DNA of 64,000 nucleotides from Elysia chlorotica (taxonomy: Eukaryota > Mollusca > Gastropoda > Plakobranchidae). Made by a program: the position numbers and the translations under genes. The notes beneath the pieces are model-generated. The model saw nothing but the letters and a program-made list of their open reading frames with translations, was not told the origin of the DNA and made no database searches. The number at the start of each line of letters is the position of its first letter. The stretch's first letter is position 1. The DNA lies in NCBI GenBank assembly GCA_003991915.1, contig RQTK01000101.1, positions 374,150-438,149 of the forward strand, given 5' to 3'. This document shows, piece after piece, positions 48,101 to 62,000 of this stretch.

Positions 48101-50116
48101 ATCAAATCTCATTATGTCAACGTGCCTTCACAGTAAATTTAAAGTGAACACATTGTAATAATGTATCATTTCAGTTCAATGATGTCACAGTCAAGCCAAT
48201 TTAATAAATTTAAGTGGTTTATTATGACCATTATCGCACCTACCAAAATGTATTAGGAACTGCAATTTGTTATGATGAATAAAGCCACTATGTGTATAAT
48301 TATACATGAGACTAAAAATCACTATTCTCATAAGTGATGTTTGCTGCTTTTACACTTTTTTATCTGTATTATAATTTGACTATTATATAGACTTGAAAAA
48401 AGTATGAGACATTTTGGACTAGGACAAAAACAAGATATCACAAAAGACATTCTGAGTACGGCAGTCATTACTTGGGAGAAAAAAAAACGGACATAACGTC
48501 AATAAACCACAAGTTATTTGTTCACTCTTTATTGGTAAATCTTTTCTGGTCAAAGTAAAATGTACATTTTTTAATTAATTGCTTAGATCACTTTTTTGTC
48601 CTTCATCTAAACAGAAACAGCTTGGTTCTTTATATGTTATTAATAAGCAAAGTCAAGGATATTTATCTGAAACACAGCTTGGTTCTTTATATGTTATTAA
48701 TATAACAAAAAATAAACTGCAGAGCAGCAAGACCACCCTCATTCTCCACTCTGGGGAAAGTGTTTGAGACCAGGACTGCAGGCAATTAATAAACAGTGGA
48801 AATATTGGTGCCCATATTCCTAACAAAAAAGAAACCAAAACAACAACAACAATAACAAAACTGGCATTATTTTTTATACTTTAATTGCTTCAAGCTCTTT
48901 GAGCCATCTCTATAACAAATGTAATAGTTAAACATTCACAAGATGATCTCAGGTATTTTCAATTCAGCACCATCCAAGCAGTGCTAAAGTAAAAAAAAAT
49001 AAGGATAACAAGTCAATAAAATCTTGAAAAGTAAAAAATAATTGAAATATTTATAAATTTTTTTTGAGAGGATTTTTTACAAAGCCTTTTCAATGTGATA
49101 AGAATAAAGAATAAGATGCAACTTGCAAATAAACATTAGGCCTGCTTTATACACTTGTTCACCAAAGCATAAACTTTATTGCAAGATTTGGATATATCAG
49201 ATTCAGAATATAGTAGGAAATTGCTCATGTGAATGAGATATAAATAATACTTATTGTGGGAAAGTGATAGTTTCATAGATTTAAGACAAAATTGAACCAT
49301 CACGTTTAACCCTTGACAAGAAGATCAAAGAGGTACTAACAAAATTCGCAATGCACCCTGCATACACCTCTAAGTTTTTTTCATTGCCACAAGTTTAAAA
49401 TGAGTTCAGCTTCGGTATTGACAGTTTTAAATTTAATATATATAGACCTGCATGTGAGCCCTAATTAAATTGTCTGAACTTTTTTCACCCATCACAATCT
49501 TGACTTAATCTCAACATATAAAGAGAACACTTTTCAAACCTTAAGCAGTTTAGTGAAAATTTCAAAGTTAACTGATAGAAATTTGAGGAAGAAGAAGAAA
49601 CTTAAATTTGTGGAGAAAGAAAGAAAAAAAGGTTGCAGTAAAATTTAACCAACCGGCCGTGATTGTCAGAAATACGACAATGATCAGAACACTTGTAGGT
49701 CTACATATAAAGCTGTCAAGAATGAAATAAAAGTACACAAGAAAATGTACACAAACATTTTTTAAGCAGACAATCCTAGTTGGTAAAAACAAAACCATAG
49801 AGCCACATTTTCCCCCAATCTCTACAGTACTTGTTGAACCACATTTATTAATAGTTATGACTCTTTTTTTTATTTTTACTTCTGATTTCAATTTTCTTTC
49901 ATATAAAAATGTGTAATGAATTTTTTTTAATGTTCAGTTCACTAAGCCTAGATTTTTAAAAATCTAATTACATTGTTCCTATAAAAAAAAAAGTTAAATA
50001 TACTTCCCTCAAATTTCTTTGATAAAAATACCCACGCTGGAGCACCATACATTTACAATACCTACTAAATGCACCCCCCACCCACCAAACAAAAAAGGAG
50101 GACATATCTCTAAATG
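45153..50116. other. Intergenic region between converging HMG20-like and PBDC1 genes
   Basis: Contains both 3' UTRs. No exon-like or transposon-like frame was found. A TTTATT at 49844-49849 (AATAAA on the minus strand) could serve PBDC1. A small direct duplication lies at 48615-48702. Otherwise it is AT-rich non-coding sequence. Confidence 0.55.
48615..48702. repeat. 29-bp direct repeat, 59-bp spacing
   Basis: ACAGCTTGGTTCTTTATATG... is present twice, at about 48615 and 48674, identical over about 29 bp. Confidence 0.85.
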
Positions 50117-53100
50117 CTATGAAGACTCTTTCTCCTTTGCCTCAACCTCTTGTTTAGCTTTTTTCTTTTCCAACAAGATGCTGTTATGACCTTCTTTGTT
50201 TCTTGCGATTTCAATGGCTAAAAACTGTGTCCTGACACCTGTGAAGACAAACAAATTTAAATTAGCTGCAATCAAAGTTGAAAAAACATCACATGTTAGT
50301 AAATAATGTTACATTGCAAGCCGAAATGCAAACTAAGGACCAATAGCTGCAGTTTCAGTAGAGGAGCCTTTCTTTCAGTTGATAAGTTTAGGCCCTTGAC
50401 AAGCACTAGGTGCAAAGCGGGCAACCTGAAGATCTGTCCAGCATTATTGAATTTATTCCTTTAGATGTTACATGAAAAAGGTCATATATTGAAACATAGT
50501 GCAGAATAATTATGTTGCATACTTTAAGTTGTAAAAAATTGAATACAGTCAGTCCAATAAGAGCTTAACCTTAAAATCACAAACATGTGAAATATTTGTT
50601 TTGACTCATCAAATAATAATAAGGCAACCAGGGTGAATCAAGATTAAGTCAGACATTTGACTATTGGATTTGTTCATAGTCTGTTAAAAGGCATCAAATG
50701 AAATTTAAGAGGCTGAGAAAATTATAAACCTATCATTTCTAGAACCAGAGATATTCAAATTGATCTGAAAATGAAAAGGGTCAAAATATAGTCATTTTCA
50801 ATGTTAAGAATAGAGGGCTCTAGCTCAAAACCTATATTAGCAACTTGTGCCTGATTCACCCTGGTTGCCTCCAAATTGTTTCTGTTTCCCCATGAAAGAC
50901 GCAAAGATAGCCAAGGGCGCACACATACAAATTTTTAATTCAAAACAAGAATCTGTTTTCCATTGAATACTAAGTCTCCACTCTCTTTTAACAACAAAAA
51001 AGACAATCTTATTTCTACCTGATATTGAAATCAGGTTTATCAAAATGTAAAGAAGAAAAAAAATATTTCTTTGGGTTCTAAATTTGTTAGTTCTGACACT
51101 TGGAAACAGGTTTATAATACCCACATATGAATACCACACATCCTAAATGAAGCTATGATTCTAGAATAAATACATCTAGGTTTGTGATTGCTTCTTCTAC
51201 ACTATTTCTTTCTTACTTTCCCAAATCACATGCACCTTCTAGCTCCGTCTTTATCAGCCTTTATCACTGTTCAGACTGCCTTATTTTGAAAGAAATTTAA
51301 AAAAATACTCACTAAAGGTTGTAGTCTCTGGGGTATAATCATCTTCACACCGAAGTCTCAAAAGAGTTCCAAGATTGTAATCTTCAATGTGGCCCTTGAA
51401 AGACTCGCAAAAGTTACGCCACTTCTGGAGAAGAAAAAAATTAGTTATAAATGTTAAGCTCTCAAACCAAAAGAAGAGCACTATTCACAAAGCTTAACAG
51501 ATTATCTTTATATTAACTCTCAGGAGAATTCCTGAATGAAAAATCGAAAATACTTAGCATACAAAACAAATCCCAAAAGCCAAACAAATACTTTGCAAAA
51601 TTTAGAAAGTAGATTAGATTGGGCAATAATTGTCCCCACCCAATCACTGCAATCAAAGAAAATAAAAGATGATCGTCTGATCACAGTCAGTAAAGTTGCA
51701 AATACTATTTTTAAACTTGAAAGTAGATATTTGATTACATCATTCATCTAGGATATAGTTCTTAGTTATAATACCGAAGCATTTTACATAGAGATTGTAG
51801 TTTCTCTTGTTGAATTTTCCTTTTTTTTATTCTTTATATTACTTTGAGATTAATGGAAATGATGTTGAATAATTACCTCCTTTGACTCTGGAGTTTTCAA
51901 GTCATCTTCTTTTATACTTCTCACGTCGAAATCAGGAAATGTCTCTCGAAAGTGCTTGTAGATTATGTCATCCATTTGCGTCAGCCTAAGGCGTGAAGCA
52001 TCCACAGATGATATCAACTGGATAATATAATGAGGTTTAAAACAAATTATTATGGCTTGGAATATTCAGTTCATAAAAAAGCCATACTTTGTATAATGCT
52101 CAATTATTCCTGATCTGGTAAAATTCCCTGATTTTTTAAAGAAACACATTTACGGACTGAGCAACATGAATATCCTTTTCTCAGGTTCAGCATAATGTCA
52201 AGAAAATCTTTATGCCCACTGTTCTTTTTATGATTAACTAAGGTGCATCTCGTCATTATAGTTTGGTGTCTTGAAGAGTAGCTGCTTATTGTTATATATT
52301 GAAGGAGAGAAGACACATACATAATATATAATTAAAAAAACATCTAACATATCATTTTGTTATTGGTATTTTAAGAACCATTTGATTCACCACTTTTGTT
52401 TCTCAATTCCAAGATACATGTATTTGGCTATAAACAGTGTTTATAATATTTTGCTTTACTGACTCAAGCATGTTCAGATCTGCACCAGTTGACAAGCCGA
52501 CATGTTAGAAAAATAATTTCACAACTTTGCTTTTGGTTAACGGTCCTTTAGAACAGCAGTCTTTAATTGTGGAAGTAGAAAAAAAAAGATGAAACCAGAG
52601 ATGGAGAGGAGTAAATCAGAGGTCCTTGGAAAAGTAAAAAAAAAAAAAAAAGACACTGACATGGAATCCAAAGGGAAAGAGATCTAAAGGGAAGGCCAAT
52701 TAAGCAAAACAGAGAGGGGAATTGGAGTGTGAAATAAAAGAAGCAAAGAAGTCATAGAGATAACTGGTGGTCTTAGATCAGGATAGAAGGAACTGGAGAG
52801 GTTTTGGTGACAGCCTGAGCTCCGCAGGAAGTTGAGAGGCAAACAAAAGATCCTAAACTTTTTTTTTAATGCAAAAAGGTAATTTTGATGCTTTGAATCC
52901 ACATGATTCATTACCATCATTAAATGATTACGAGAGTGAAAGCCAACTGTGTACACATAATTGATTGGTAAATTATAGCACTCTTTTTTTTATTTTTATT
53001 TTTGTCATTGCTACTTGCATTGTAGTGAACTGTTGCATGATCCATTGCTTTCATTGCCCATTGCAATTCAATGTCAGCCTGAAAGAAAAACAAAACAAAA

Positions 53101-53543
53101 CATCTAACACATTTGTAACTCAAAGGAAGGTAAAAAAATAATACAGGAATATCCAAAGTGAATTCATAATAATTCAGCTAATTAACGAATTTTACCAGTG
53201 CAAAAAGAGCAGCAAATAGAGTTTATTAGTTGAAAAAAAATTTTTATCAGGAAATCTAAAACTTAAGAAACATACAATACCACAGTATGTAGTTCAATCA
53301 TAAAGTCTAATCACAGTTAGAATAACTTGAATCAAATCAATTTTTAAGATGTCAGAGATTAGTAAAAATAGTTCACTTATAGATTTTGTTTGCAAATCAA
53401 CTGATAAAAAGGCATTTGAAGATTAATTTCATGTTTTTTAAAGAAATTAAATTGGATGTAAATAGAGTTCTTACACTGTTTGTATAATCTGAAGCTTTTG
53501 TACTGGTAAGTACTGCTCCAACATTCTGAAGTTCAGAGGCATT
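50117..53543 (-). CDS. PBDC1: Protein PBDC1, 5' end not identified
   Basis: Exons in transcript order: 53543-53475, 53078-53019, 52017-51877, 51424-51313, 50238-50117 (stop TAG). They join in phase to 167 residues plus the missing initiator exon. Conserved features are ADIELQWAMKAMDHA, YNLISSVDASRLRLT, KEWRNFCESFKGHIEDYNLG-TLLR and QFLAIEIARNKEG, colinear with human PBDC1. The C-terminus is short and Lys/Glu-rich, lacking the long acidic tail of the human protein. The intron after 53019 starts with GCAAGT; the only nearby GT breaks the frame. PBDC1 is a small conserved protein of the 'polysaccharide biosynthesis domain' family, with poorly known function despite that name. The first detected exon starts NASELQNVGAVL, so the Met exon must lie upstream, in 53.5-56 kb. 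Confidence 0.9.
50623..50869. mobile_element. Short TIR element (MITE), 247 bp
   Basis: A perfect 18-bp inverted terminal repeat, GGCAACCAGGGTGAATCA at 50623-50640 and its complement at 50852-50869. No coding capacity and no obvious target-site duplication. It lies in the last PBDC1 intron. Confidence 0.65.
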
Positions 53544-56079
53544 CTGAAATAAATATATAAAGACAACTATGCATTATACTTGTCTCTTTCTCTCTTTCTT
53601 ATTAGTTGCAAGATAAAAGTGTAGAAAATCAAGTAATAAATGAAACACCAGAGCTGTGAATGACTAAATTTCTTTTTTTTATAATTAGATTTGGTTAACT
53701 ACTATACTGAATTGCTGATTATTGAATTCTTTTATCAACAATTACAATGTATGCTATCCATGGGGCAGAATTGTATTGCACCAGGTTGATTTAGAACATC
53801 CACGTTTCAACTTCAGCATTGTAAATTGGGCTATATTGTGGATGAGTCCCAACACATGACATCTAACAATTTAGGCTATGTGCTGCCACATGAGACAGTG
53901 CTGGGAGACTTGGACTCATGTCTCAGCCGGTCAAATCAAACTGGCACCTACTCAACCAGTAGGAGATGAAATCGGACAGATAATTTTTTATTGATTTGAA
54001 CCGTTGACTTTCCGATCTGGCTCTACCACATGTGCCAGTTCACCCACCCCTGACTTAGAGCTCTTGGTGTTCTGTTTTGTGACTGGAAAGGGTTATGTGA
54101 GATACCTTTAAATAAAAAGAGTGTAATTTGCGTGTATCCAGAACTAAAAAGGTATAAGAGTTGCACTAACCACTATAGATTTATGCAAAGATTACTTTAG
54201 ATTCTGAGACCTGTGTATCAATTTTACTGTAAGTGATTCAATTTTAGAAAAGTGCTATTTGAACATGAAAAGTTTCAAAATAAAATGGAGGAAGTTAAAA
54301 AAAACAGAATATATATATATATCTAATTAATTAGTAAATAATGTTTAAATTTTGTTCAATCCTTGCATAGCATATATATCTTTAATTGCAAAAGTCTCAA
54401 TGGAATATTTTACAGGTATGTAAACTTAAGAGTTTTAAAGATTTATGTTCTTATAATTATAATAATAATAAATTACATTTATTTAGCGCTTTCCATTTTC
54501 AAAATATTTTTTAAAATCTCTTATGATTTTTGTGATCGATTCCTTTATTTATATTTCAATAGTTTAAGTCTTTAAAAATGAATTTCACAACGTTCTGGAT
54601 CCCTATGGTTAGAGGTATCAAATTTTATTTTTAACCTAGTGAAATAAGTGATATTTGTATGTGCTTTATGATCCAAATTTGATTGCATGTTGTTTGTTTG
54701 AGCAAATGATAAATTTTGCTTTGTATTAAAATTTTAATTGTTGAAAATTGGTTGGAAAATAATTAGTTTAGGAACAAATTAACTTTTGAATTACATTCAT
54801 CGGTGTCGCATTAAAAACACAATACACAGCACTGTTTAGAATTTGGCTAAACAAAACTGATTGGTACTAAGCACTGTAAATTTCTTTTTCTGACAGTTAA
54901 GCAGATTTTATTATATGGGACAAGATACTAAACACGTACGTGTACTGTACCCCTTTCACTCTGGGACTGTAGGAAACTTTCCTCAATTTGGTTTCTAACT
55001 GTTCAAAACTCTCAAATGTTTCGTTGAATTGAAAGCTAGCCATTTTTAATCTCTACCCCCCTGGTTGACTCATAGACTCGGGCTGAGACTGAGAGAATCT
55101 CGTCTTTGTGCACGGTCACGTACGAGCAGCCCCTTTGGAAAAAAAAAACAGGCTGGGAATAAATTTTAAGTCACACCCAGAGGTCTAGGGATAAAGAAGC
55201 AGTTGGGAATAATAATTTTTAGTAATGGTAGTCTGGCTGGACATAATCACGCTATTTATTATAGATCTAAATATAATGTTACATTAATTTTAATTAAAAA
55301 TATATATCTAGATCTATATCTACTTACAAGATTTGACATTGAGAATGCCATATTGCTTATTATCTTGAAGTTCTTTGTGTTACAATATGAGAGGCAAAGA
55401 GACAACCAATTCTAGATTCTAGATCATAAAGTTGGTTTTGTTCTATGCAGTTGAGGGTGTATAGTTGTAATAAAATCACATAGCCAAGTTTCCCAGACTA
55501 CAAACTACAAAGGTGGTTAAGGTGGTGGACTGGTGGTGCTGCTTGCTAGGCTAGGCCCAAGTGGCTGTGTCCCACTTTCGTTTTCAATCAACATGCCAGT
55601 TGAGCAACTATCTTTCTGTTGCTGTTCTTTATTATTTTGTTTCATTCATAATTAATAGAAGTTATAAAATTATTTGATATATGAAAACAGAAAATAGGAC
55701 AGTAGGACTTGGTTTCAATATTTATCTATTTATCAATTACAGTAATAATAATGTTATTTCATGCTCGAAACCTGTAAACACGATTTTAGCCTAACCCCTT
55801 TAAACGTAGTACTTTTATTTTGAACTGCTAATGATTACTATACAGTCTGACTTTAGTGACTAAGGCTTACTGCTAGGGGATAAGTTCTAAGCTTAATTTC
55901 TAAACAACAGTCTGATGTAACTTTGTTAGCCGGCAGGTTCATGCATTTGTTTTCTATAATAGGTTTCTATTAAATGTATTAGAACTCCAGGTTTTGCCAT
56001 TTATTATCTTGCTAATCCTAAGCAAAATCAAACTTTTATCTGACAATTGCTTCTTATGTGAAGTGTACCAAGAGTTGAA
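53544..56079. other. Divergent region between PBDC1 and STOML2
   Basis: Must contain the PBDC1 initiator exon and both promoters. Candidate minus-strand ATGs (for example near 55043) lack a convincing in-phase donor and were not called. It contains a SINE copy, an (AT)n at 54308-54322 and several AGATCTAG-type palindromes between 55260 and 56079. Confidence 0.55.
53860..54055 (-). mobile_element. SINE copy
   Basis: Shares GTGCTGCCACATGAGACAG, CATGTCTCAGCCGGTCA, CAACCAGTAGGAGATGAAAT and GCTCTACCACATGTGCCAG with the 13.2-kb copy, same orientation. The tRNA-like head lies at the right end. Confidence 0.7.
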
Positions 56080-59000
56080 ATGTTGCGATCAGTGGTTAAC
56101 AGAAACTCGACTAATCTCTTGAAGGTAAAACTTGAATGCTAATATAATGTCTAGAATCTAGATATAGATCTAGAATTCAACTATGAACCAGATATGTCAA
56201 TAAAAATCTAATAAAACTTATATGCCCGATTTTTATTAGTAGTTATTACCACTATTGGCTGTGTTCTAAATCTAGTGCAACAGGGTTGGTCGTATGTGAA
56301 CTCCAGCACATCATGCAGCTTTACAAGAATATACATTTAGATTCTAGATCTAGACAGCTCTGACGTGAACCAGATGTAGTTAAGTCTCAAACCGACAATT
56401 GAAAAAATCCTCTCCAAGAAAGATCCCAAAAGATAATGGAACAGCCTCTCCCAGGAAGCTGTGGCCACCCCATGTGCCTTCTGAGAGAGGATATCAATAG
56501 AGGTGTAAATCATGACAGGACTACTTGGGAAAAAAAGATCAATGAATACATAATTTACAAAAATATCTGTGAACCAAATCTGGAGGTTATCAGACCTGCT
56601 AATAATATGCAATGTCTTGATTGAGCAGAAATGTACCAAAGGAGGAGAATATACACCACTACCAACAGTAGAGCTGAGGGCACCAGTACTAAGAACTAAA
56701 AATTGTCCTATCCCAATTTCTTAAGAACACAGGGAACACAAAAGCTAAAGGAAGGAGGAGAAAGATTATTAATCCAAAACATAAAAAGTTAGTTTCATAC
56801 ATGTAGGCCTACTATTTATAGTCAATATTGACTTAGTGAGGAGTCTAGTTAACATTCTTCTAAGAGTGATATATATGGGGCATTAAACCTTTCTTTTTAT
56901 GACGAAACTTACTTTATCATTCTGCTGTCTCTATGGATTGCCAGCACTATAATTATCTGGTGGGCTGGTTATAAACCAATATGGCTTATTATGTTTATCA
57001 ATGGGAGAGCTTTACTTTTTGATATTTTCAAAAACTTGACACTAAATCTTTTTAATGACTTTAAAATCTATGTTATCAACTCTTAATCAAAGTTTTCAAT
57101 TTTCTTTATTCAGGCGACAGTTGAGCATGCCCAACAATGTGTGAGAAATAGATCCAGACTCCCTCTGAATACAGTCATATTATTTGTGCCTCAGCAGGAA
57201 GCATGGGTGATAGAACGTTTTGGAAAGTACAAGCAAATATTGCAACCGGTTAGTTAAAAAAAGTCACGAAATTCCATTAAGGACTTTTTACTGTTTCCCT
57301 CTGAACAAGACTTAATTTAAAGTTGTATCTCATTATTAACCTTTTTTACTTAATCTAAGTAATATGCTCTTAGATAAATACATAAATTTCTCTTTATAGA
57401 TGTATGTAGATTATTATAGTACAGTATGGACACACATTTATATTCTTAAGCACTTAAATGGTATACCCTGTTATTTTGTGTACATCTCATGTGTTATATA
57501 TAAATTGCATAATAGACTTTTTATGCACATACTTTTTTTAATGCATTTATATAATTATACACTCACCATTACTATATCAAAATATCACAATTGTATTACA
57601 AATTCATGTTCAAAAAATGTTAAATACTATAATTGGTCCTCCACTGCTTTTTCCCCCAGGGTCTCAATGTTATTCTACCTGTGATTGACTCTATCAAGTA
57701 TGTCCAGAGCTTGAAGGAGATTGCTATAGATGTTCCACATCAAGCTGCTATCACATCAGGTTGATAATATATGTTTGCACCAAATGAAATTATGACAAAG
57801 TTTGATATAAGTAGGAAACATAGACTACAAAATCTAGAATATTTATCTCATGATATGCTTAATTAAGACAGGTGTGGAATGTAATCTGTAAACCTAGAAA
57901 GTCTGAAGAAAGAAAAAAATATATAACCAGGCTGTGGTAAAAAATATAATATAAGGTTTAGTCAGTGCTGGTAATATCATCTCAAATGTCTATACAAAGA
58001 AAAAAAATGAATACCTATAGTAGTTAGTTTGTACCATACACCAGCGCAACTAGTCAGTTTTCATAAACTTGGGAATGTGATCATGGCTGTAAAATTTGGT
58101 GAGTGATTGAGAATTTTCAGGCTTTTTGTATGTCATTGGTGGCATCCCTATGGGAGCACAAGAAATCGCCAACACTGAAAATATTACGCCTGTTGTTGGT
58201 GACATCTTGGACCAAATGAAGCTGTCATGGGAGCAAGTGGTGTTGGTGACAATGGACAACTGTACTGTTGTGGGAGTTAAAAAAAGATGTTGTGGAACCC
58301 AAGATAAGAAGACACAATAAACTCTTGTTGGATGTTAGTGGTGACACCCTTCACATGATAAACAATGCAACCAAGAAGTTTTTTTTGTCCCCATTGATAA
58401 TTTTTATGATATCAGTATTTTGACATAGAGGAATCGCCTCAGATCAGGCACATTTTGAGAAAAGTTCAACAGTTAGTGTAATCAAAAGGCAAAGCAATTT
58501 TTAGCGCAATACTGATCAGATCAGTATCAGAGGGAATTATTGAGTTATGGGACTGTCTCATTTTGTATTATTCAGCCTTCTTAACTGGTGTACATGATTG
58601 TATAAAAACAAAGATAGAGTGAATAAATGTGACCTCATTGGTGATCAGATGAATGAAATCAACACCATGCTCATCAACCAAAGAAGACTGTCAAAAAGTA
58701 ATCGCCGCAGGGAAAGAAAAGGCAAAATTCTTAACACTTTATTGACAATGAAGAAAGAACCCTAGTCATCACCAATTTGTACAAAGGAATGACAAAAAAG
58801 TATAAATGCATTTCACAAAGAAATACCAGGCAAACAGGCCACACATGCATGATCTGTTCACTCTTGTAAAAGAATCATATGCCGGTTTCCTGATCCCAAA
58901 AAAAAATCCAGCCTGTAGTGCCACAAAACTTCCAGGTCTAGAGAGAGCACCAGTTCAAGGACAGAGACCTTGCAGTTGGCCAAAATGTTGGGCCTGTTTG

Positions 59001-62000
59001 CACCAATGTATCTGTTAAATATTTTAATGGAATATTGATCTTAAATTTCTCACCCCTGTTTGTATTTTTAACTTTCAGATAATGTCACACTCACTATAGA
59101 TGCTGTCTTATACTTGCGAGTTTTTGACCCATACAAAGTGAGTACACTTGTAAAACAAGTTTTGCGTTGGTATGTTTTAATGTCTGTGAAGCCCTGTGGC
59201 TCTGCTAGTTAAATATAACTATAGGACAAGTAATGGGTGTTGTTTTGTTTTTTTTTCCTCCTATACCAAGCATAACTTGTGTCTCTTTCTTTCTGACTTT
59301 TGATTGTTTGAAGTTCTTTTTCTTTCATTTGTTTTCTATTTTGTTTTGTTTTACAGAATATATTCCCCCATCCTCCCTCTAAAAGGTTATTTTCTCATAT
59401 CTTTATTGATTTTGGATTACATTTTCTTTAACATTGACAAATTTTCAATTTTTACCCACTCTGTCTCTAAGTACCATATGTCCCATTTGAATTTTTATCG
59501 TGAAACAGGGCAAGGTCAAGGCATCTACAACTAAATGCAGGTTTTTCCTGCAGTCCCTAAAATGTTGCATGCTCTCATTTTGCTAAAGTAATAAAAATTA
59601 ATAGGCTGCATTGTTTGTCAATATTAGATGAGCTAAAAGGCAATTGGCTGAATATTTTCTCCAGTGTAGAAAAATATATTGTTATCTTGTTGTCCAGGCA
59701 TCATATGGTGTGGAAGATCCAGAGTATGCTATCACTCAGCTGGCACAGACAACCATGAGATCTGAAATTGGAAAAATTGCATTGGATACTGTCTTCAGGG
59801 AAAGAGAATTGCTAAATATAGCTATTGTTGGTAAGTTCGAATGAGAGAGAAAAATGTATACTTTTGTATTTTGTTTTATATCAAATACTATTTTTTTAAA
59901 TTATAAGGGAAAGAGAATTGCTAAATATAGCTATTGTTGGTAAGTTCGAATGAGAGAGAAAAATGTATACTTATTTAAATTTTTTTTTTAACTAAATTTG
60001 TTAATGGCAAACATTAGGTAGTGAGATATATATTTAGATAGGCCTACCTGGTATTGGAATTTTTAAAGCAATGAGGCATATTATTTTAATATTGTTTTAT
60101 ATCTAAATTTTAACATTTTGTTTTGCAGTTTTCTTATGCATTTTTATTGAAAAATATGGTTAAGGTCCAATTCTATACTATTTGGTACTATATTTACAAT
60201 CAACTTTAAATTTCTTAAGTGAATTTTATTCACAAAATGGATAATTTTACCAAACCAAGTACATTTATGTATTTTTATTTTGGGCTCTTAATCAGAAGTT
60301 TCCCAGTTTGAAACCACAATCTGGAAAATTCATTTGCTAGATATCACCCCACAATGGTTGGGTTAGGTGTCAGTAGAATCTGACCGCCTGAGTCAAGAGT
60401 CCTGGTATCCCCCATACTGTCTCTGTGGATAGCCCATAAATTGTCAGAAGCTAGTCTTGGGATTCATCCACAGTATAGCCTAGCTGCTAACATTGGATAT
60501 GAAGAAACCAAGAACACTAAAATACAACCTTAGGGCACATATTGCAAAGCATACACCAATAATATAAAAAGCTAAAATTGTTTTCTGTTTTTTAATCTCT
60601 CCTATGTCAGATTCCATCAACCATGCGTCGAATTCTTGGGGTATCAAGTGCATGCGTTACGAAATCCGTAAGTCTCTTCCTGTCTCAAACATATTCCAAA
60701 AGCATTACTAGTTGTACAGCAAATAATAGAAAAAAACAAAGTCGTTGTTTTGTTGTTGTTGTTTCCTTTTTTTTTTTTTGGAAAATTCAAATGTACTATA
60801 TTGGTGATCAAGGTGTGTTTAATGCCTATGACTATCTTTTTTTTTTAATAAACTATTTTCAATACCAATGTATACCCAGAGTTTTAGTATAAGGTATCTC
60901 TACAAGAGTAAAAGTTGTTATCATCGATTTTTTTTTGTTGCCATTTTTTGCCAATATGATCTTGTCTCTACCTCACTTCATTTTGTAGATGAAATGTGTC
61001 ATGGTCAACTAATTGATAAGATAGATTAATCCATCTTGGATGCTAATAACACAAAATGATTATTGGGGAATATATTTAACATGATTTAGATATGTATGTC
61101 CTTTTGAAAAATAATGGTACACAGATGAAGCTGACATACCTTTATGCATTTTTAGTTAAATAATAAACAGTCCTCATATCATTGGTGTGACAGATTCCTT
61201 TTATCTAAAGCATTAAGTGTTGTCCATGTAAAAAAATTATCAGAAATTAGTAGTCATCAAAGCTATTCCTAAATGTTCATAACGTAAAATTAAAATAATA
61301 TTGATCAATTTTATTTGCTTTACCTTTCTCAAAGAACCCATCAACAGAAAGAGCAAAAACTGAGATTCAAATCTCTTCTAACCAATTGAATCCAGGCACT
61401 CTCCCTTTTGATCATGTTTGATTGTTTTAAAAGGGAGGGACTGAAATGTGCATAATAAATTCCTCACTATATTTTTTTTATTCATGCAGGTGATATGACT
61501 CTTCCACCTAAAGTTCAAGAAGCCATGCAAATGCAGGTTGAGGCAGAGAGGAAGAAAAGGGCTTTTATTCTTGAATCAGAGGGTATGTTTCTTCAAAAAT
61601 CTAGTTGGTTATATCTCGATCCAGGCTCTAGTAAAGTGCTATTTTCTCACTTTTGGAAATGAACATTACCGATAACTAGACCTGATTTTAAAAACCTTTG
61701 ATATTTAAATGGCCGATGTCGAAATGAAGACTTTGAATAAGAGTGCAAAGGAAATTCAGATTTGAGTGCAAAGAAGCTCAGTGAATTAGAAATAAGCCTC
61801 TCAAGAAGAGGAGGTCTTAGCAGTTGGATACTCAAATTGTTGGCCTATAGTATAAAATTATGATGTCAGTAATATTAATAGAAGTAAAGCTAGCTTTAAA
61901 CTGTTTTTCAATCCTAAAACTCTAAAGTATTCATAGTATTTTACCAGCAATGCTCATGAAAATAATGAGAAAATAGCTATTTTGGTGGACCGCACAAAAT

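Noticed and set aside
55020..55045. Candidate PBDC1 start exon (ATG on the minus strand, MASFQFNETF)
   Set aside because: No in-phase strong donor leads to the NASELQ exon, and the sequence lacks similarity to PBDC1 N-termini.
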